NCBI GenBank assembly: GCA_002497075.1
Contig: DAML01000008.1
Coordinates: 1-64,000 of the forward strand
Direction: 5' to 3'
From: Methanomassiliicoccaceae archaeon UBA472
Lineage (GTDB): Archaea > Thermoplasmatota > Thermoplasmata > Methanomassiliicoccales > UBA472
Length of the DNA stretch: 64,000 nucleotides
Part shown: one piece after another, positions 50,724-58,230 of the stretch
How the letters are laid out: each line of letters starts with the position of its first letter
Position numbering within the stretch: position 1 is the stretch's first letter
Notes under the pieces: generated by a model
Told to the model about the DNA's origin: nothing
The model's input: the letters and a program-made list of their open reading frames with translations, nothing else
Database searches by the model: none
Made by a program: the position numbers and the translations under genes

Positions 50724-51704
50724 CTAATACTCCAGATCCATGGTCACATAGCCACGATTGTGCGTGAACTGGTCTACTTTATAGATAGTCAAAGTGATTA
50801 TGTAAATGGGACGGTACTCGTCGGTCAACGGTGTATTCACACCAGCGACGTCCCAGTCGGAATCCTGTAATCCAGCTTCATCGATGGCATTGGAGATGAC
50901 CTCCCACCACGTGGTGTTGTATCTGGTCTTGAATTCGAGAACCAGGGTGCCATTGTTGCCTCCGGTGTCCATGCAGACATCATAAACCTGTGAATCATGG
51001 TATATCAGATCGATGACGACTCCACCGCTGCCCTGTCCCGATATCGACGAATTCGTACCTATAAGGTCCACCTGATCAAATTGGACATCGATGCTGCTGT
51101 CTGTGGTGCTCTTTGAAATGACCAACGAAGGGCTGGCCCTCAACGCCATCCCATCCTCCTGATAGATCAGCAAGGCCCCGTTCTCATAGGTGTACCACTG
51201 CTGGACATAATATCTGTTGGGTCCGTAGAACTCGATCGAACCGCCACCTACTTCGTCAAAAGGCCGTGGAGTGGAGCTACCCTCCAGCGTATAGTTGAAG
51301 GTCTGTCTGACTCCGGACTCCACTAGGTCCAGGGGTCCTCCCGGTTTAAGGAAGATATAACCAGCTGTTGCCGTGGCGAACACCGGTACCCCGTCCGATC
51401 CCAAGGCGAACGACTGATACATGTTAATGGTCGGTCTCCCGGTGACCTGGGCGTTCACGATGAGACTGTCCACCTTTCCCTTCATGTCCCCGAACTGATT
51501 GAGAACCTCGTCCATGTGGTTCTTCTCGTTCTCCTTCATCCAGATGGGTATGTAGGTGTTGGTGAACATGGTGAGGAACGTCAGGAACACAAGCAAGGCC
51601 ATGATGGTCCCCACAGTTGAGGCAACGCCTTCCTTGTCCTTCTTAATGAACTTGGAACGACTTGACGCGCTGAATGCGTTGCGGGACTTGACTCGTTCCA
51701 CCAT
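50724..51704 (-). CDS. Pilin-like secreted protein heading the secretion operon
   Basis: 326 residues. A long basic leader ending KKDKEG is followed by VASTVGTIMALLVFLTFLTM, a class III (prepilin-type) signal and helix. Cleavage is expected after the Gly. The remaining 270 residues are extracellular beta-rich sequence with NxT/NxS sites (GTNSSISGQGSGG, YNTTWWEV). It is much larger than a major pilin, so it may be a tip or minor pilin, or an adhesin carried by the fibre. No small major pilin is in this operon; the one at 4077 is a candidate partner. Confidence 0.78.
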   Translation of the reverse strand: MVERVKSRNAFSASSRSKFIKKDKEGVASTVGTIMALLVFLTFLTMFTNTYIPIWMKENEKNHMDEVLNQFGDMKGKVDSLIVNAQVTGRPTINMYQSFALGSDGVPVFATATAGYIFLKPGGPLDLVESGVRQTFNYTLEGSSTPRPFDEVGGGSIEFYGPNRYYVQQWYTYENGALLIYQEDGMALRASPSLVISKSTTDSSIDVQFDQVDLIGTNSSISGQGSGGVVIDLIYHDSQVYDVCMDTGGNNGTLVLEFKTRYNTTWWEVISNAIDEAGLQDSDWDVAGVNTPLTDEYRPIYIITLTIYKVDQFTHNRGYVTMDLEY

Positions 51705-51747
51705 ACTGGTAACCCCAAACCTTCCAGGTGTGATTTACGTAGTCCTG

Positions 51748-51762
51748 ACTATATAAATATGT
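51748..51762 (-). promoter_or_regulatory. TATA box of the secretion operon
   Basis: On the minus strand ACATATTTATATAGT lies 44-58 bases before the ATG at 51704, placing the transcription start near 51728 with a leader of about 25 bases. No other promoter-like gap occurs in the five tightly packed genes. Confidence 0.6.
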
Positions 51763-51887
51763 CGAGAAAAAATAGAATTTCCGAACATACTACTGGCTCT
51801 AACGGTTTTATTTCTCCTCGAAGCATCGTTCCTTCTCCATCCCTCCTCGTCTGTGATTTGAGACCATTTCCGACCAGCCCAATAGGT

Positions 51888-51899
51888 AAATTATTTAAT
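51888..51899 (+). promoter_or_regulatory. TATA box of tRNA-Phe
   Basis: AAATTATTTAAT lies about 30 bases before the tRNA 5' end. Confidence 0.5.
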
Positions 51900-51923
51900 C
51901 GTCCTCAATTATGGGGTGGCTAA

Positions 51924-52029
51924 GCCGCAGTAACTCAGTTGGGAGAGTGCAAGACTGAAGTCCCCGGAGGCGCAAGCCCGGGGGATCGAAATCTTGAAGT
52001 CGCTGGTTCGAGCCCGGCCTGCGGCACCA
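51924..52029 (+). tRNA. tRNA-Phe(GAA) with canonical intron
   Basis: Acceptor GCCGCAG/CTGCGGC with A73 and encoded CCA; D-arm ACTC...GAGT; anticodon stem CAAGA/TCTTG; loop CTGAAG-A with anticodon GAA; T-arm CTGG(T)TTCGAGCCCGG region. The gene is interrupted between positions 37 and 38 by 30 bases (51961-51990). Confidence 0.94.
51961..51990 (+). other. 30-nt intron of tRNA-Phe
   Basis: Inserted after G37, the canonical archaeal position. A stem of CCCCGG with CCGGGG and an inner GGC-GCAA-GCC hairpin give the intron helix. The four-bp centre of the bulge-helix-bulge is imperfect (one G-U, one mismatch), as in relaxed archaeal forms. Confidence 0.85.
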
Positions 52030-52091
52030 TTGGTTCTTTTCGTCCACGCAGGACAATGTTCTTTTATGTCCGGCGCCGATTCGGTGCCGAA

Positions 52092-52517
52092 ATGCAGATC
52101 AAGTCCTTCGAAACCGCGGCCATCGAGGCCAAACGCTTCTCCAAGAGCGGGGAGAAGGTCATGAACATCAAGATAGAGAACAACAGCGCCATCACCCAGA
52201 TATCCAAACTGGACGGCGAGATTTATCAGATCGATTACCGGTTCACGGCCAACTACACCGGCCTTGGCTACATCAAGATCGAGGGGCACCTCAACGTTGC
52301 CGAACTGGGCGAGAAGGTCATGGACGAATGGCGCCGCACCAACAACCTGCCGGTGGACGACGCCAACGCCGTGCACAACGCCATAGTCAGTAACTGCATG
52401 GTCGCCGCCCTTATCATATCCCGGGAGATCAAGCTCCCCGCTCCGATCCCGATACCGCGGATAAACATGCAGAAGAAGCCGGAGATCCGGCCCAGCGACG
52501 GTGTAGAGGTCGCTTAA
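52092..52517 (+). CDS. SecB-like chaperone family protein
   Basis: 142 residues from ATG 52092; TTCTTTTATG about 28 bases upstream suggests a leaderless start, with ATG 52056 as an alternative. The pattern of a beta-rich core (YQIDYRFTANYTGLGYIKIE), a middle GEKVMDEWRRTNNLP, then helix VHNAIVSNCMVAALIISREI and a C-terminal LPAPIPIPRI resembles the SecB-like proteins found in some archaea (MJ0357 type) and in toxin-antitoxin-chaperone systems. Identification is by remembered pattern only. A free chaperone for exported proteins would suit the adjacent secretion operon. Confidence 0.5.
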   Translation: MQIKSFETAAIEAKRFSKSGEKVMNIKIENNSAITQISKLDGEIYQIDYRFTANYTGLGYIKIEGHLNVAELGEKVMDEWRRTNNLPVDDANAVHNAIVSNCMVAALIISREIKLPAPIPIPRINMQKKPEIRPSDGVEVA

Positions 52518-54241
52518 CGGATGTGGTCCAGGGCGAACGAGCCTATGGTCAGGGCGCTCTTGGTCGCGGTATATCGTATGTAGGCGCGGGACTGCACGTC
52601 GCTTATTCCCTTGATAGCGAAGAACGTCTTCAGCTGGTCCACCTTGAAGTCGACCATCCCGTCCATTATTGAGCCGAGCATCTGCAGCTCCTGCTCGCTG
52701 TGCATACCCTTCTCCACGATGAAGAACGAGACGGCCTGGTCCTTCTTGCGGCGCCCGCACAGCGGGCTCAGGAACCGGAAGGCGGCATTGGGGTCCGAAT
52801 AGGCAATGAGCGTGGACACCGAGCGGAACAGCACCCGGTAGTACTCGTACTTCTCCTTGAACTTCCTGGCTATGGCCTCGATGGCCTCGGCCATCTTCTC
52901 GTGGTCGTCCGGTCGTTCGATGTAGGTGGTGTGGGGGTCGGCATCGTCCACGCTCATGGACCGGGCGAAGGTGTCGACGTATTTCACCAGGCCTAGCTTC
53001 TCATACTCCTCGAAGCCGGACATGATGAAACGCATCTCGTCCCGCACGTCCTTGGGCGTCTTGTCGGTAAGAACGATGATGGCCGGGATGCCCTTCCGCA
53101 ACCCCTCCATGATGAAGGTGTTGGCCATGACCTCCTTGCCGATGAACGGCGGGCCGTGTATCATGATGTTGGAGCCGATGGGCATGCCGCCCAGCAGCAG
53201 GTCGTCGAAGCGGGGCATTCCGGTCTTGACCTTGCGCTCCTGGATCTCCAGGGCGCGCTCCTTCTCCCGGTAGGTGATCTCGTCCTCGATCAGCCCCTGC
53301 TCCCGCAGGCGCAGCTCCTCCTGCTTGGCCAGGACGTACTTCTCCTTGGCCCGGAGCGCGTCCTCCTTGTTGGCCACCTCGGCCTTCAGGGCCTCCAGCT
53401 TCTTCATGAGCTCGGCCTCTTCCAGGCCTCCGGTCTCCCGCTTCATCTCGTTGAGCTTGTGGCGCTCCGCGGTGTAGACCTTCTCCCGGTACATCAGGTC
53501 CTCCTCCCGGCGGATGAGCTCGTCCTCCTTGTAGGCGACGGCCTCCCGGATGCGGTCCAGCTCGTCCTCCTTCTCCTTGAGCCTGATGCGCAAATCGTCC
53601 GCTTCGTTCTTCAGGGTGAGGAACTCCCTCTCCTTGGACTGCAGGACCTCCAGTTTGCCCAGTAGGTCGGCGCTGATCGAGCCGCCTCCGTTGCGCAGCA
53701 CGGAAAGCTCGTCGTCCTTGAGCTTCAGCTCTATCTTAATCTTGGCCAGGTCCTTCTCGAGGCTCACGCTTCTTGCCGACATCTCGTCGCTGGCGCGCCT
53801 CCACTGCTCTTCCTTGTCCTTGAGCTCAGAATGGTAGCGCTCGAGAAGCTCCTTCTCCTGGCTCTCCATGAGCTCGTTGCTTCCGTTGGAGACCTTTCCG
53901 TCCTGGGGCGTCTCGAGAAGTCGGTCCCTCTCGGCGATGAGCGATTGGATCCTTTCAACGGTGCCGCCCTCCGCGTCGTTGGCGCCGTCCGCGGCCAGCA
54001 GCCCCCTGACCGCGGCCAGCTCCGCCTCGTAGCGGGCCAGGCGCTCCTTGATCTCGACCAGCTCATCCTCGGGGACCGCGTCCCCTCCCTCTCCCAGCCA
54101 GGTTAGAAGTGTCGAGCCCTCTCCCTCTCCATCCAGCCACTTGCTGAGGCGTTCCACGTCGGCCTGTTCGGCAGCGGGGCTATCCTTGTCGACAGCGGCC
54201 TGCTCCGTCAGAGCCTCCGATGGGTCCTTTCCGCTGACCAT
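52514..54241 (-). CDS. Coiled-coil protein fused to a KaiC-like domain with altered P-loop
   Basis: 575 residues. An acidic N-terminus (1-60) leads into a coiled coil to about residue 340, with repeats such as LIRREEDLMYREK and EELRLREQGLIEDEITYREK. The C-terminal KaiC-like domain begins GMPRFDDLLLGGMPIGSN. Its Walker A position reads IHGPPFIGKEV near residue 362: Glu replaces the Ser/Thr that holds magnesium. IIVLTDKTPKDVRDEM follows as in KaiC relatives. It may bind but not hydrolyse nucleotide. The gene is convergent with the SecB-like gene and overlaps it by four bases. Confidence 0.78.
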   Translation of the reverse strand: MVSGKDPSEALTEQAAVDKDSPAAEQADVERLSKWLDGEGEGSTLLTWLGEGGDAVPEDELVEIKERLARYEAELAAVRGLLAADGANDAEGGTVERIQSLIAERDRLLETPQDGKVSNGSNELMESQEKELLERYHSELKDKEEQWRRASDEMSARSVSLEKDLAKIKIELKLKDDELSVLRNGGGSISADLLGKLEVLQSKEREFLTLKNEADDLRIRLKEKEDELDRIREAVAYKEDELIRREEDLMYREKVYTAERHKLNEMKRETGGLEEAELMKKLEALKAEVANKEDALRAKEKYVLAKQEELRLREQGLIEDEITYREKERALEIQERKVKTGMPRFDDLLLGGMPIGSNIMIHGPPFIGKEVMANTFIMEGLRKGIPAIIVLTDKTPKDVRDEMRFIMSGFEEYEKLGLVKYVDTFARSMSVDDADPHTTYIERPDDHEKMAEAIEAIARKFKEKYEYYRVLFRSVSTLIAYSDPNAAFRFLSPLCGRRKKDQAVSFFIVEKGMHSEQELQMLGSIMDGMVDFKVDQLKTFFAIKGISDVQSRAYIRYTATKSALTIGSFALDHIR

Positions 54242-54306
54242 TATCCCTCAGCATCCCTTACCAGGACGTTATCCAGCAACGAACGTGTTACACTGTCCAG
54301 GTCCAT
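54241..54306 (-). other. Possible 21-codon leader reading frame before the coiled-coil KaiC gene
   Basis: ATG 54306 opens a frame, MDLDSVTRSLLDNVLVRDAE plus Gly, ending TAA at 54243-54241 and overlapping the main ATG by one base (TAATG). Such coupling is typical of real gene pairs. Against it, the best TATA tract (about 54309-54318) is too close upstream for this ATG to be transcribed. Confidence 0.25.
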
Positions 54307-54581
54307 ATTTAATATTTTAGTGGCGTCGGCCAATGTCCGGCCGCGACAACCTCCACCGACTGGTGATCCCATCTCCGTTTCGGATGTAAATATGTTTTTA
54401 ATATATATTTATTTTACATATTATTAACAGAAGTTTTCTCATGGGACTAGCCGTTCTGCGCCCGCGGCCGTAAGCAGCGCGGTGACTGGCCAGCACTTTC
54501 CAGGATAACGTTCCGTGATAAAAAGTTATATATTCAGCGTTACATCTAAGAAAGAGCTTGGACTGGGCCAGAGGACTGTCG
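54307..54581. other. AT-rich intergenic region, no gene recognised
   Basis: Bases 54380-54430 are almost pure A/T with several TATA-like tracts (AATATATATTTATTTT). The following 80 bases are GC-rich and encode no convincing protein; a small RNA is possible but no known family was recognised. GTTATATATTC near 54525-54535 is the likely TATA box of the gene at 54582. Confidence 0.4.
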
Positions 54582-54752
54582 ATGGAAAAAAGGGTGCACA
54601 TCAAGATCGATCGCAACAGCGATTTCACGCTACGCGAGGTCTTGAAGAAGATCGAGGAGATCCAAGCGGAGAACCCCGACCTAGACGTCTTCTTTGACGG
54701 AGACGATTACGCCATCTGCAGCCGGCCCAGGAAGGTCAAGAGCCGCGTCTGA
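54582..54752 (+). CDS. 56-residue hypothetical protein
   Basis: Begins MEKRVHIKIDRNSDFTLREV, with GAGG seven bases upstream. The predicted order is strand, helix (LREVLKKIEEIQAENP), strand (LDVFFDGDDYAICSRP), then a basic tail. The fold is compact and codon use is normal, so it is probably real. It precedes the DHS-family gene by 47 bases and may share its transcript. No function can be assigned. Confidence 0.6.
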   Translation: MEKRVHIKIDRNSDFTLREVLKKIEEIQAENPDLDVFFDGDDYAICSRPRKVKSRV

Positions 54753-54799
54753 GGCCTGACCGCAACAGCTTCGGATTCAAATGTCAGAGAGGGTTTGAA

Positions 54800-55858
54800 T
54801 TGGTTAGTAAGAAGGATGTTCTCAAGGAGAAGGTCAAGCAGATTGACTTTGACGATATCGTGACCGTAAAGGACCTGGTCGAGGCCTACAAGGACTCTTC
54901 CATTCAAAGCCGGGCCCTGGCCACCTGCGCCATAGCCTACGAGAAGGCCCTTAAGGACAAGTCCCGTCCCACGGTCATCCTTGGTCTGGCGGGCCCGCTC
55001 GTCGCCGCCGGCCTGCGCAAGGTCATCGCCGACATGATCAAGTTCGGCATGGTGGACGCCATCGTCACCATCGGCGCCATACCCTACCAGGACTTCTACC
55101 AGGCCCGGGGTTACAGCCATTACAAGTGCTCGCCGCGCTGCGACGACCTGGCCTTGCGCGAGGTCTTCGTGGACCGCATCTACGACACGCTGGTCGACGA
55201 GGACAAGTTCCGGGAGACCGACGAGGTCATCGGAGACATAGCCGGCGACCTGGAGCCGAGGGGCTACAGCAGCCGGGAGTTCATGGAGATACTGGGCAAG
55301 GCCATTGACGACGAGGATTCCATCCTGTACAACGCCGCCAAGTACGGCGTGCCGGTGTTCGTCCCCGCTCTGAACGACTCGTCCATAGGGATCGGTCTCA
55401 CCGGCCTCTATTACAAGAGGCGCATGGCCAACGAGCCGTTCATGCGCATCGACCCCATCCGAGACAACTGGGAGCTCACCCAGATCAAGATCCACTCGGA
55501 GAAGACCGCGGTCATCTATATAGGCGGAGGCGTGCCGAAGAACTACATCCAGCAGACCGAGGTGATCTGTGAGACGCTGGGTCACGACAAGGGTGGGCAC
55601 CACTACGCCATCCAGATCACCCAGGACGCCCCGCAGTGGGGTGGGCTCAGCGGCTGCACCTTCGAGGAGGCCCAGTCCTGGGGCAAGATCAACCGCGACG
55701 CCAATAAATCGGTGGCGTACGTGGAGGCGTCCATCGGCCTGTCGCTAATGGTCGGGTACATCCTGCAGTCCGGGGTGTGGAAGGGCCGCAAGCGGCTGAA
55801 ATACGCCTGGAAGGACGACATGCTGACCAAGGTCGCCAAGGTCCCGCTGGGTCTGTGA
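54800..55858 (+). CDS. Deoxyhypusine synthase family enzyme (DHS-like)
   Basis: 352 residues from a TTG at 54800 after GAGAGGG. Family motifs: GLAGPLVAAGLRKVIADMI, DAIVTIGAIPYQDFY, VFVPALNDSSIG, IYIGGGVPKNYIQQ, QITQDAPQWGGLSG and EEAQSWGKIN, which holds the active-site Lys. Classical DHS has a KHHI segment with a catalytic His; here it is KNYI, as in the bacterial-type DHS-like enzymes that act on small polyamines (homospermidine or guanidino-polyamine formation). So polyamine synthesis is as likely as eIF5A modification. The motif comparison is from memory. Confidence 0.8.
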   Translation: MVSKKDVLKEKVKQIDFDDIVTVKDLVEAYKDSSIQSRALATCAIAYEKALKDKSRPTVILGLAGPLVAAGLRKVIADMIKFGMVDAIVTIGAIPYQDFYQARGYSHYKCSPRCDDLALREVFVDRIYDTLVDEDKFRETDEVIGDIAGDLEPRGYSSREFMEILGKAIDDEDSILYNAAKYGVPVFVPALNDSSIGIGLTGLYYKRRMANEPFMRIDPIRDNWELTQIKIHSEKTAVIYIGGGVPKNYIQQTEVICETLGHDKGGHHYAIQITQDAPQWGGLSGCTFEEAQSWGKINRDANKSVAYVEASIGLSLMVGYILQSGVWKGRKRLKYAWKDDMLTKVAKVPLGL

Positions 55859-55862
55859 GCCG

Positions 55863-56414
55863 ATGGAACGAAGGGCCGGCCGGGCCACCATCGCCATACA
55901 CAACTCCTACGACCCCCGTGTTTTCCGCGAGGCGCACCGCAGGATACTGGCCAGAGCGGGGCCGCTGGCCCTGGCCTACGACTTCAACCTGGTCACCCTG
56001 GGCTTCCCGTTCCCGGAGGACCTCCGGCTGCCCGTGGAGGTCGCCGACTGGGTGGCCTCCACCACCTCCATCGGCGAGGACGGCTCCTACCTCAGGGAGC
56101 TGGCCGCCAAGGGCCGCTTCCAGAGCTTCCCCTATCCCTCCAAGGGGCTGCCGCCTCAGCTGGGCCTTCCCGTCCTGACGACCTGCGATCCCGAACCGCA
56201 GAGGAAGATGGAGATGGGAGACGTGGTCTCCCTTCTCCGTAACGGCCAGAGCGTCTGTCTTATCTTCGGGGCGGGCCCCAAAGGCGTTCCCAAAGAGGTA
56301 CGCGAGCTGGCCAGGCATCATTTGGACGTAACTTTCGACGGGCGTTCGTTGGAGACATGCACCGCATTGGGAGCGGTGGCCGGGGCTCTCGCCCATTCCC
56401 TGCGCCGCCAGTGA
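55863..56414 (+). CDS. DUF531 family protein
   Basis: 183 residues, starting four bases after the DHS-like stop. Family marks: IAIHNSYDPRVFREAHRRIL, LAYDFNLVTLGFPFP, and a C-terminal VCLIFGAGPKGVPKEV with DVTFDGRSLETCTALG. The last part has the look of the knotted SAM-binding end of SPOUT methyltransferases. DUF531 is archaeal and uncharacterised. Same operon as the DHS-like gene. Confidence 0.8.
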   Translation: MERRAGRATIAIHNSYDPRVFREAHRRILARAGPLALAYDFNLVTLGFPFPEDLRLPVEVADWVASTTSIGEDGSYLRELAAKGRFQSFPYPSKGLPPQLGLPVLTTCDPEPQRKMEMGDVVSLLRNGQSVCLIFGAGPKGVPKEVRELARHHLDVTFDGRSLETCTALGAVAGALAHSLRRQ

Positions 56415-56425
56415 TAGGTAGTTTA

Positions 56426-57118
56426 ATGATGCTCCAGGAACGTTCCTTCAGTGTGGATGATAGCCGGCTGAGGTCTCGCGTGGCGATGTGGTCGGGCCTC
56501 TCCTTCCTCATGTTCATCTCTTCCTTGGTCATGATCTTCTGGGGAGGACCGATACTGGAGCTGGAGGGAAAGGAGATCGGAATAGCCCAGCTCATCTGGC
56601 TGCCCGGCCTTATCGGTTCCTGCTCCTGCCTTTGGATGCTTCTAACCATGAGGGACGCGCGCGGCATCATGTCCATTCCCGTGTCGCTGGGCAACCTGGC
56701 GGCCGCGGAGATGTTCTCGCTACTGCTCCCGGTCGAGGAGGTGTCCGGCCTGGTCTGGGAGACCGGCAACGGCCTGGTGCTGGCGATATCCTTCGCCGCT
56801 CTAGCCCTAACGTCGCTGACCTGGACGGCCATCGCGCTGATCGACCCCTCCCGCACCAACCGTACCGCGTACACGGTGGCCCTCTCGGCAGTGCTCATCA
56901 TCGGGTTCCTGCTCTCTTACAACTATCTCTGGTCCCTGCAGGGCGCGTTGGCCGCTGGCCTGGCGGGGGCGCTGTTCTGGGGCATGTCCTATGACCGCCG
57001 CCTGCATCCCTACCGGAAACAAAAGGTAAAGAGCAAGAGCTCCCCGGGGGCGCTGTTCCTGATAACCTTCCTGGGGCTGCCTATGCTGCTGCTGGGGCTT
57101 CCCTATCTGCTGCTCTAA
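56426..57118 (+). CDS. Polytopic membrane protein, unknown
   Basis: 230 residues from ATG 56426, eight bases after AGGT; an in-frame upstream extension overlaps DUF531 and is rejected. About seven hydrophobic segments are seen, for example GLSFLMFISSLVMIFWGG, LIWLPGLIGSCSCLWMLL, LVLAISFAALALTSLTW and FLITFLGLPMLLLGLPYLLL. There are few charged residues in the helices and no transporter motif. A basic loop (RRLHPYRKQKVKSKS) lies before the last helix. The end overlaps convergent purM by four bases. Confidence 0.65.
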   Translation: MMLQERSFSVDDSRLRSRVAMWSGLSFLMFISSLVMIFWGGPILELEGKEIGIAQLIWLPGLIGSCSCLWMLLTMRDARGIMSIPVSLGNLAAAEMFSLLLPVEEVSGLVWETGNGLVLAISFAALALTSLTWTAIALIDPSRTNRTAYTVALSAVLIIGFLLSYNYLWSLQGALAAGLAGALFWGMSYDRRLHPYRKQKVKSKSSPGALFLITFLGLPMLLLGLPYLLL

Positions 57119-58140
57119 TAGGTGTCGTAGTGCACCTTGAGCCGGGGAACGCCGCAGCCAGATCCTTTCACGACCTTCCCGACGACCTCCGCTTTGCCTT
57201 TGAGGATGGAGAGCGCTTCCTCGACCCCCTCCGGCCTTAGAATAACACCGTAGCCCATTCCCATGTTGAAGGTCTTGTACATCTCGTGGTCGGTAACGTT
57301 GCCGATGCGCTGAACGGCCTTGAATATCGGCTGCGGTTCGATGGGGTCGGTGATGCGGTACTCGAAGCCCTTCTTCAAACGGACGAAGTTCTTCAGGCCC
57401 CCGCCGGTCACGTCCACCATGCCGGTGACCTTGACCGCGTCGACGACCTTGAGCACGTCGCGGACGTAGATGTGGGTCGGGGTGAGCAGCTCCATGCCCA
57501 CGCTTCCGTCGAGCCCGTCCACCTCGTCGTGCAACGAGATCCCGGCCGAGGACAGGACCTTGCGGGCCAGGGTCATTCCGTTGGAGTGTACGCCCGATGA
57601 GACGAGGCCGATGATGACGTCCCCCTCCTCGATGTCCGCGCCCGTCACCATCTTGTTCTTGTCCAGAAGGCCGAGGGCGGTGCCGGAAAGGTCCACTCCC
57701 TTCACCATTTCGGGAAGGACGGCCACCTCCCCGCCTACCAGGTCCACGTTGGCCATCTCCGCGGCGGCGTTCAAACCTTTGCCGATCTGGTCCGTGATCT
57801 CCGGTTTCGGTTCGTCTATCGCTATGTAATCAACGAAGGCGATCGGCTCCGCGCCGACGCAGATGGTGTCATTGACGTTCATGGCCATGCAGTCGATGCC
57901 CACGGTGTCCCACTTATCCAGCGCCTCGGCCACCAGCAATTTCGTGCCGACCCCGTCGGTAGCTAACGTAAGAATGTGGTCCCCCATGTCGATGAGGCCG
58001 GTGAACTGGCCGGGAAGGTCGATCATTTTCCCCCGTCCGGTGCGCCGGTACTTGAGGTGGCCTACCAGGGCTGATATGGCCTGCGATTTCCGGTCGATGT
58101 CCACTCCGGCCTTGGCATAGGTCCACTCTTTCTCTTGCAT
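57115..58140 (-). CDS. purM: Phosphoribosylformylglycinamidine cyclo-ligase PurM
   Basis: 341 residues from ATG 58140. Typical segments: YAKAGVDIDRKSQAI, LATDGVGTKLLVA, DCMAMNVNDTICVGAEPIAF, DLVGGEVAVLPEMV, GLVSSGVHSNGMTLAR and DVTGGGLKNFVRLKKG. It closes the imidazole ring to give aminoimidazole ribotide in purine synthesis, also the ThiC substrate, so it links to the thiamine genes in this window. Normal length and no unusual features. Confidence 0.93.
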   Translation of the reverse strand: MQEKEWTYAKAGVDIDRKSQAISALVGHLKYRRTGRGKMIDLPGQFTGLIDMGDHILTLATDGVGTKLLVAEALDKWDTVGIDCMAMNVNDTICVGAEPIAFVDYIAIDEPKPEITDQIGKGLNAAAEMANVDLVGGEVAVLPEMVKGVDLSGTALGLLDKNKMVTGADIEEGDVIIGLVSSGVHSNGMTLARKVLSSAGISLHDEVDGLDGSVGMELLTPTHIYVRDVLKVVDAVKVTGMVDVTGGGLKNFVRLKKGFEYRITDPIEPQPIFKAVQRIGNVTDHEMYKTFNMGMGYGVILRPEGVEEALSILKGKAEVVGKVVKGSGCGVPRLKVHYDTY

Positions 58141-58230
58141 GTCCGTACCCAAAGCTGAATCTCCCCGGTCGATAAAATATCATCGGTCGGGCAATGGTTT
58201 TTTATCCTGCAAGGGATTGAGCGCATTAGC

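Noticed and set aside
54398..54628. 76-codon minus-strand frame in the AT-rich intergenic region
   Set aside because: It overlaps the small gene at 54582 in antisense, lacks a ribosome site and has no family features.
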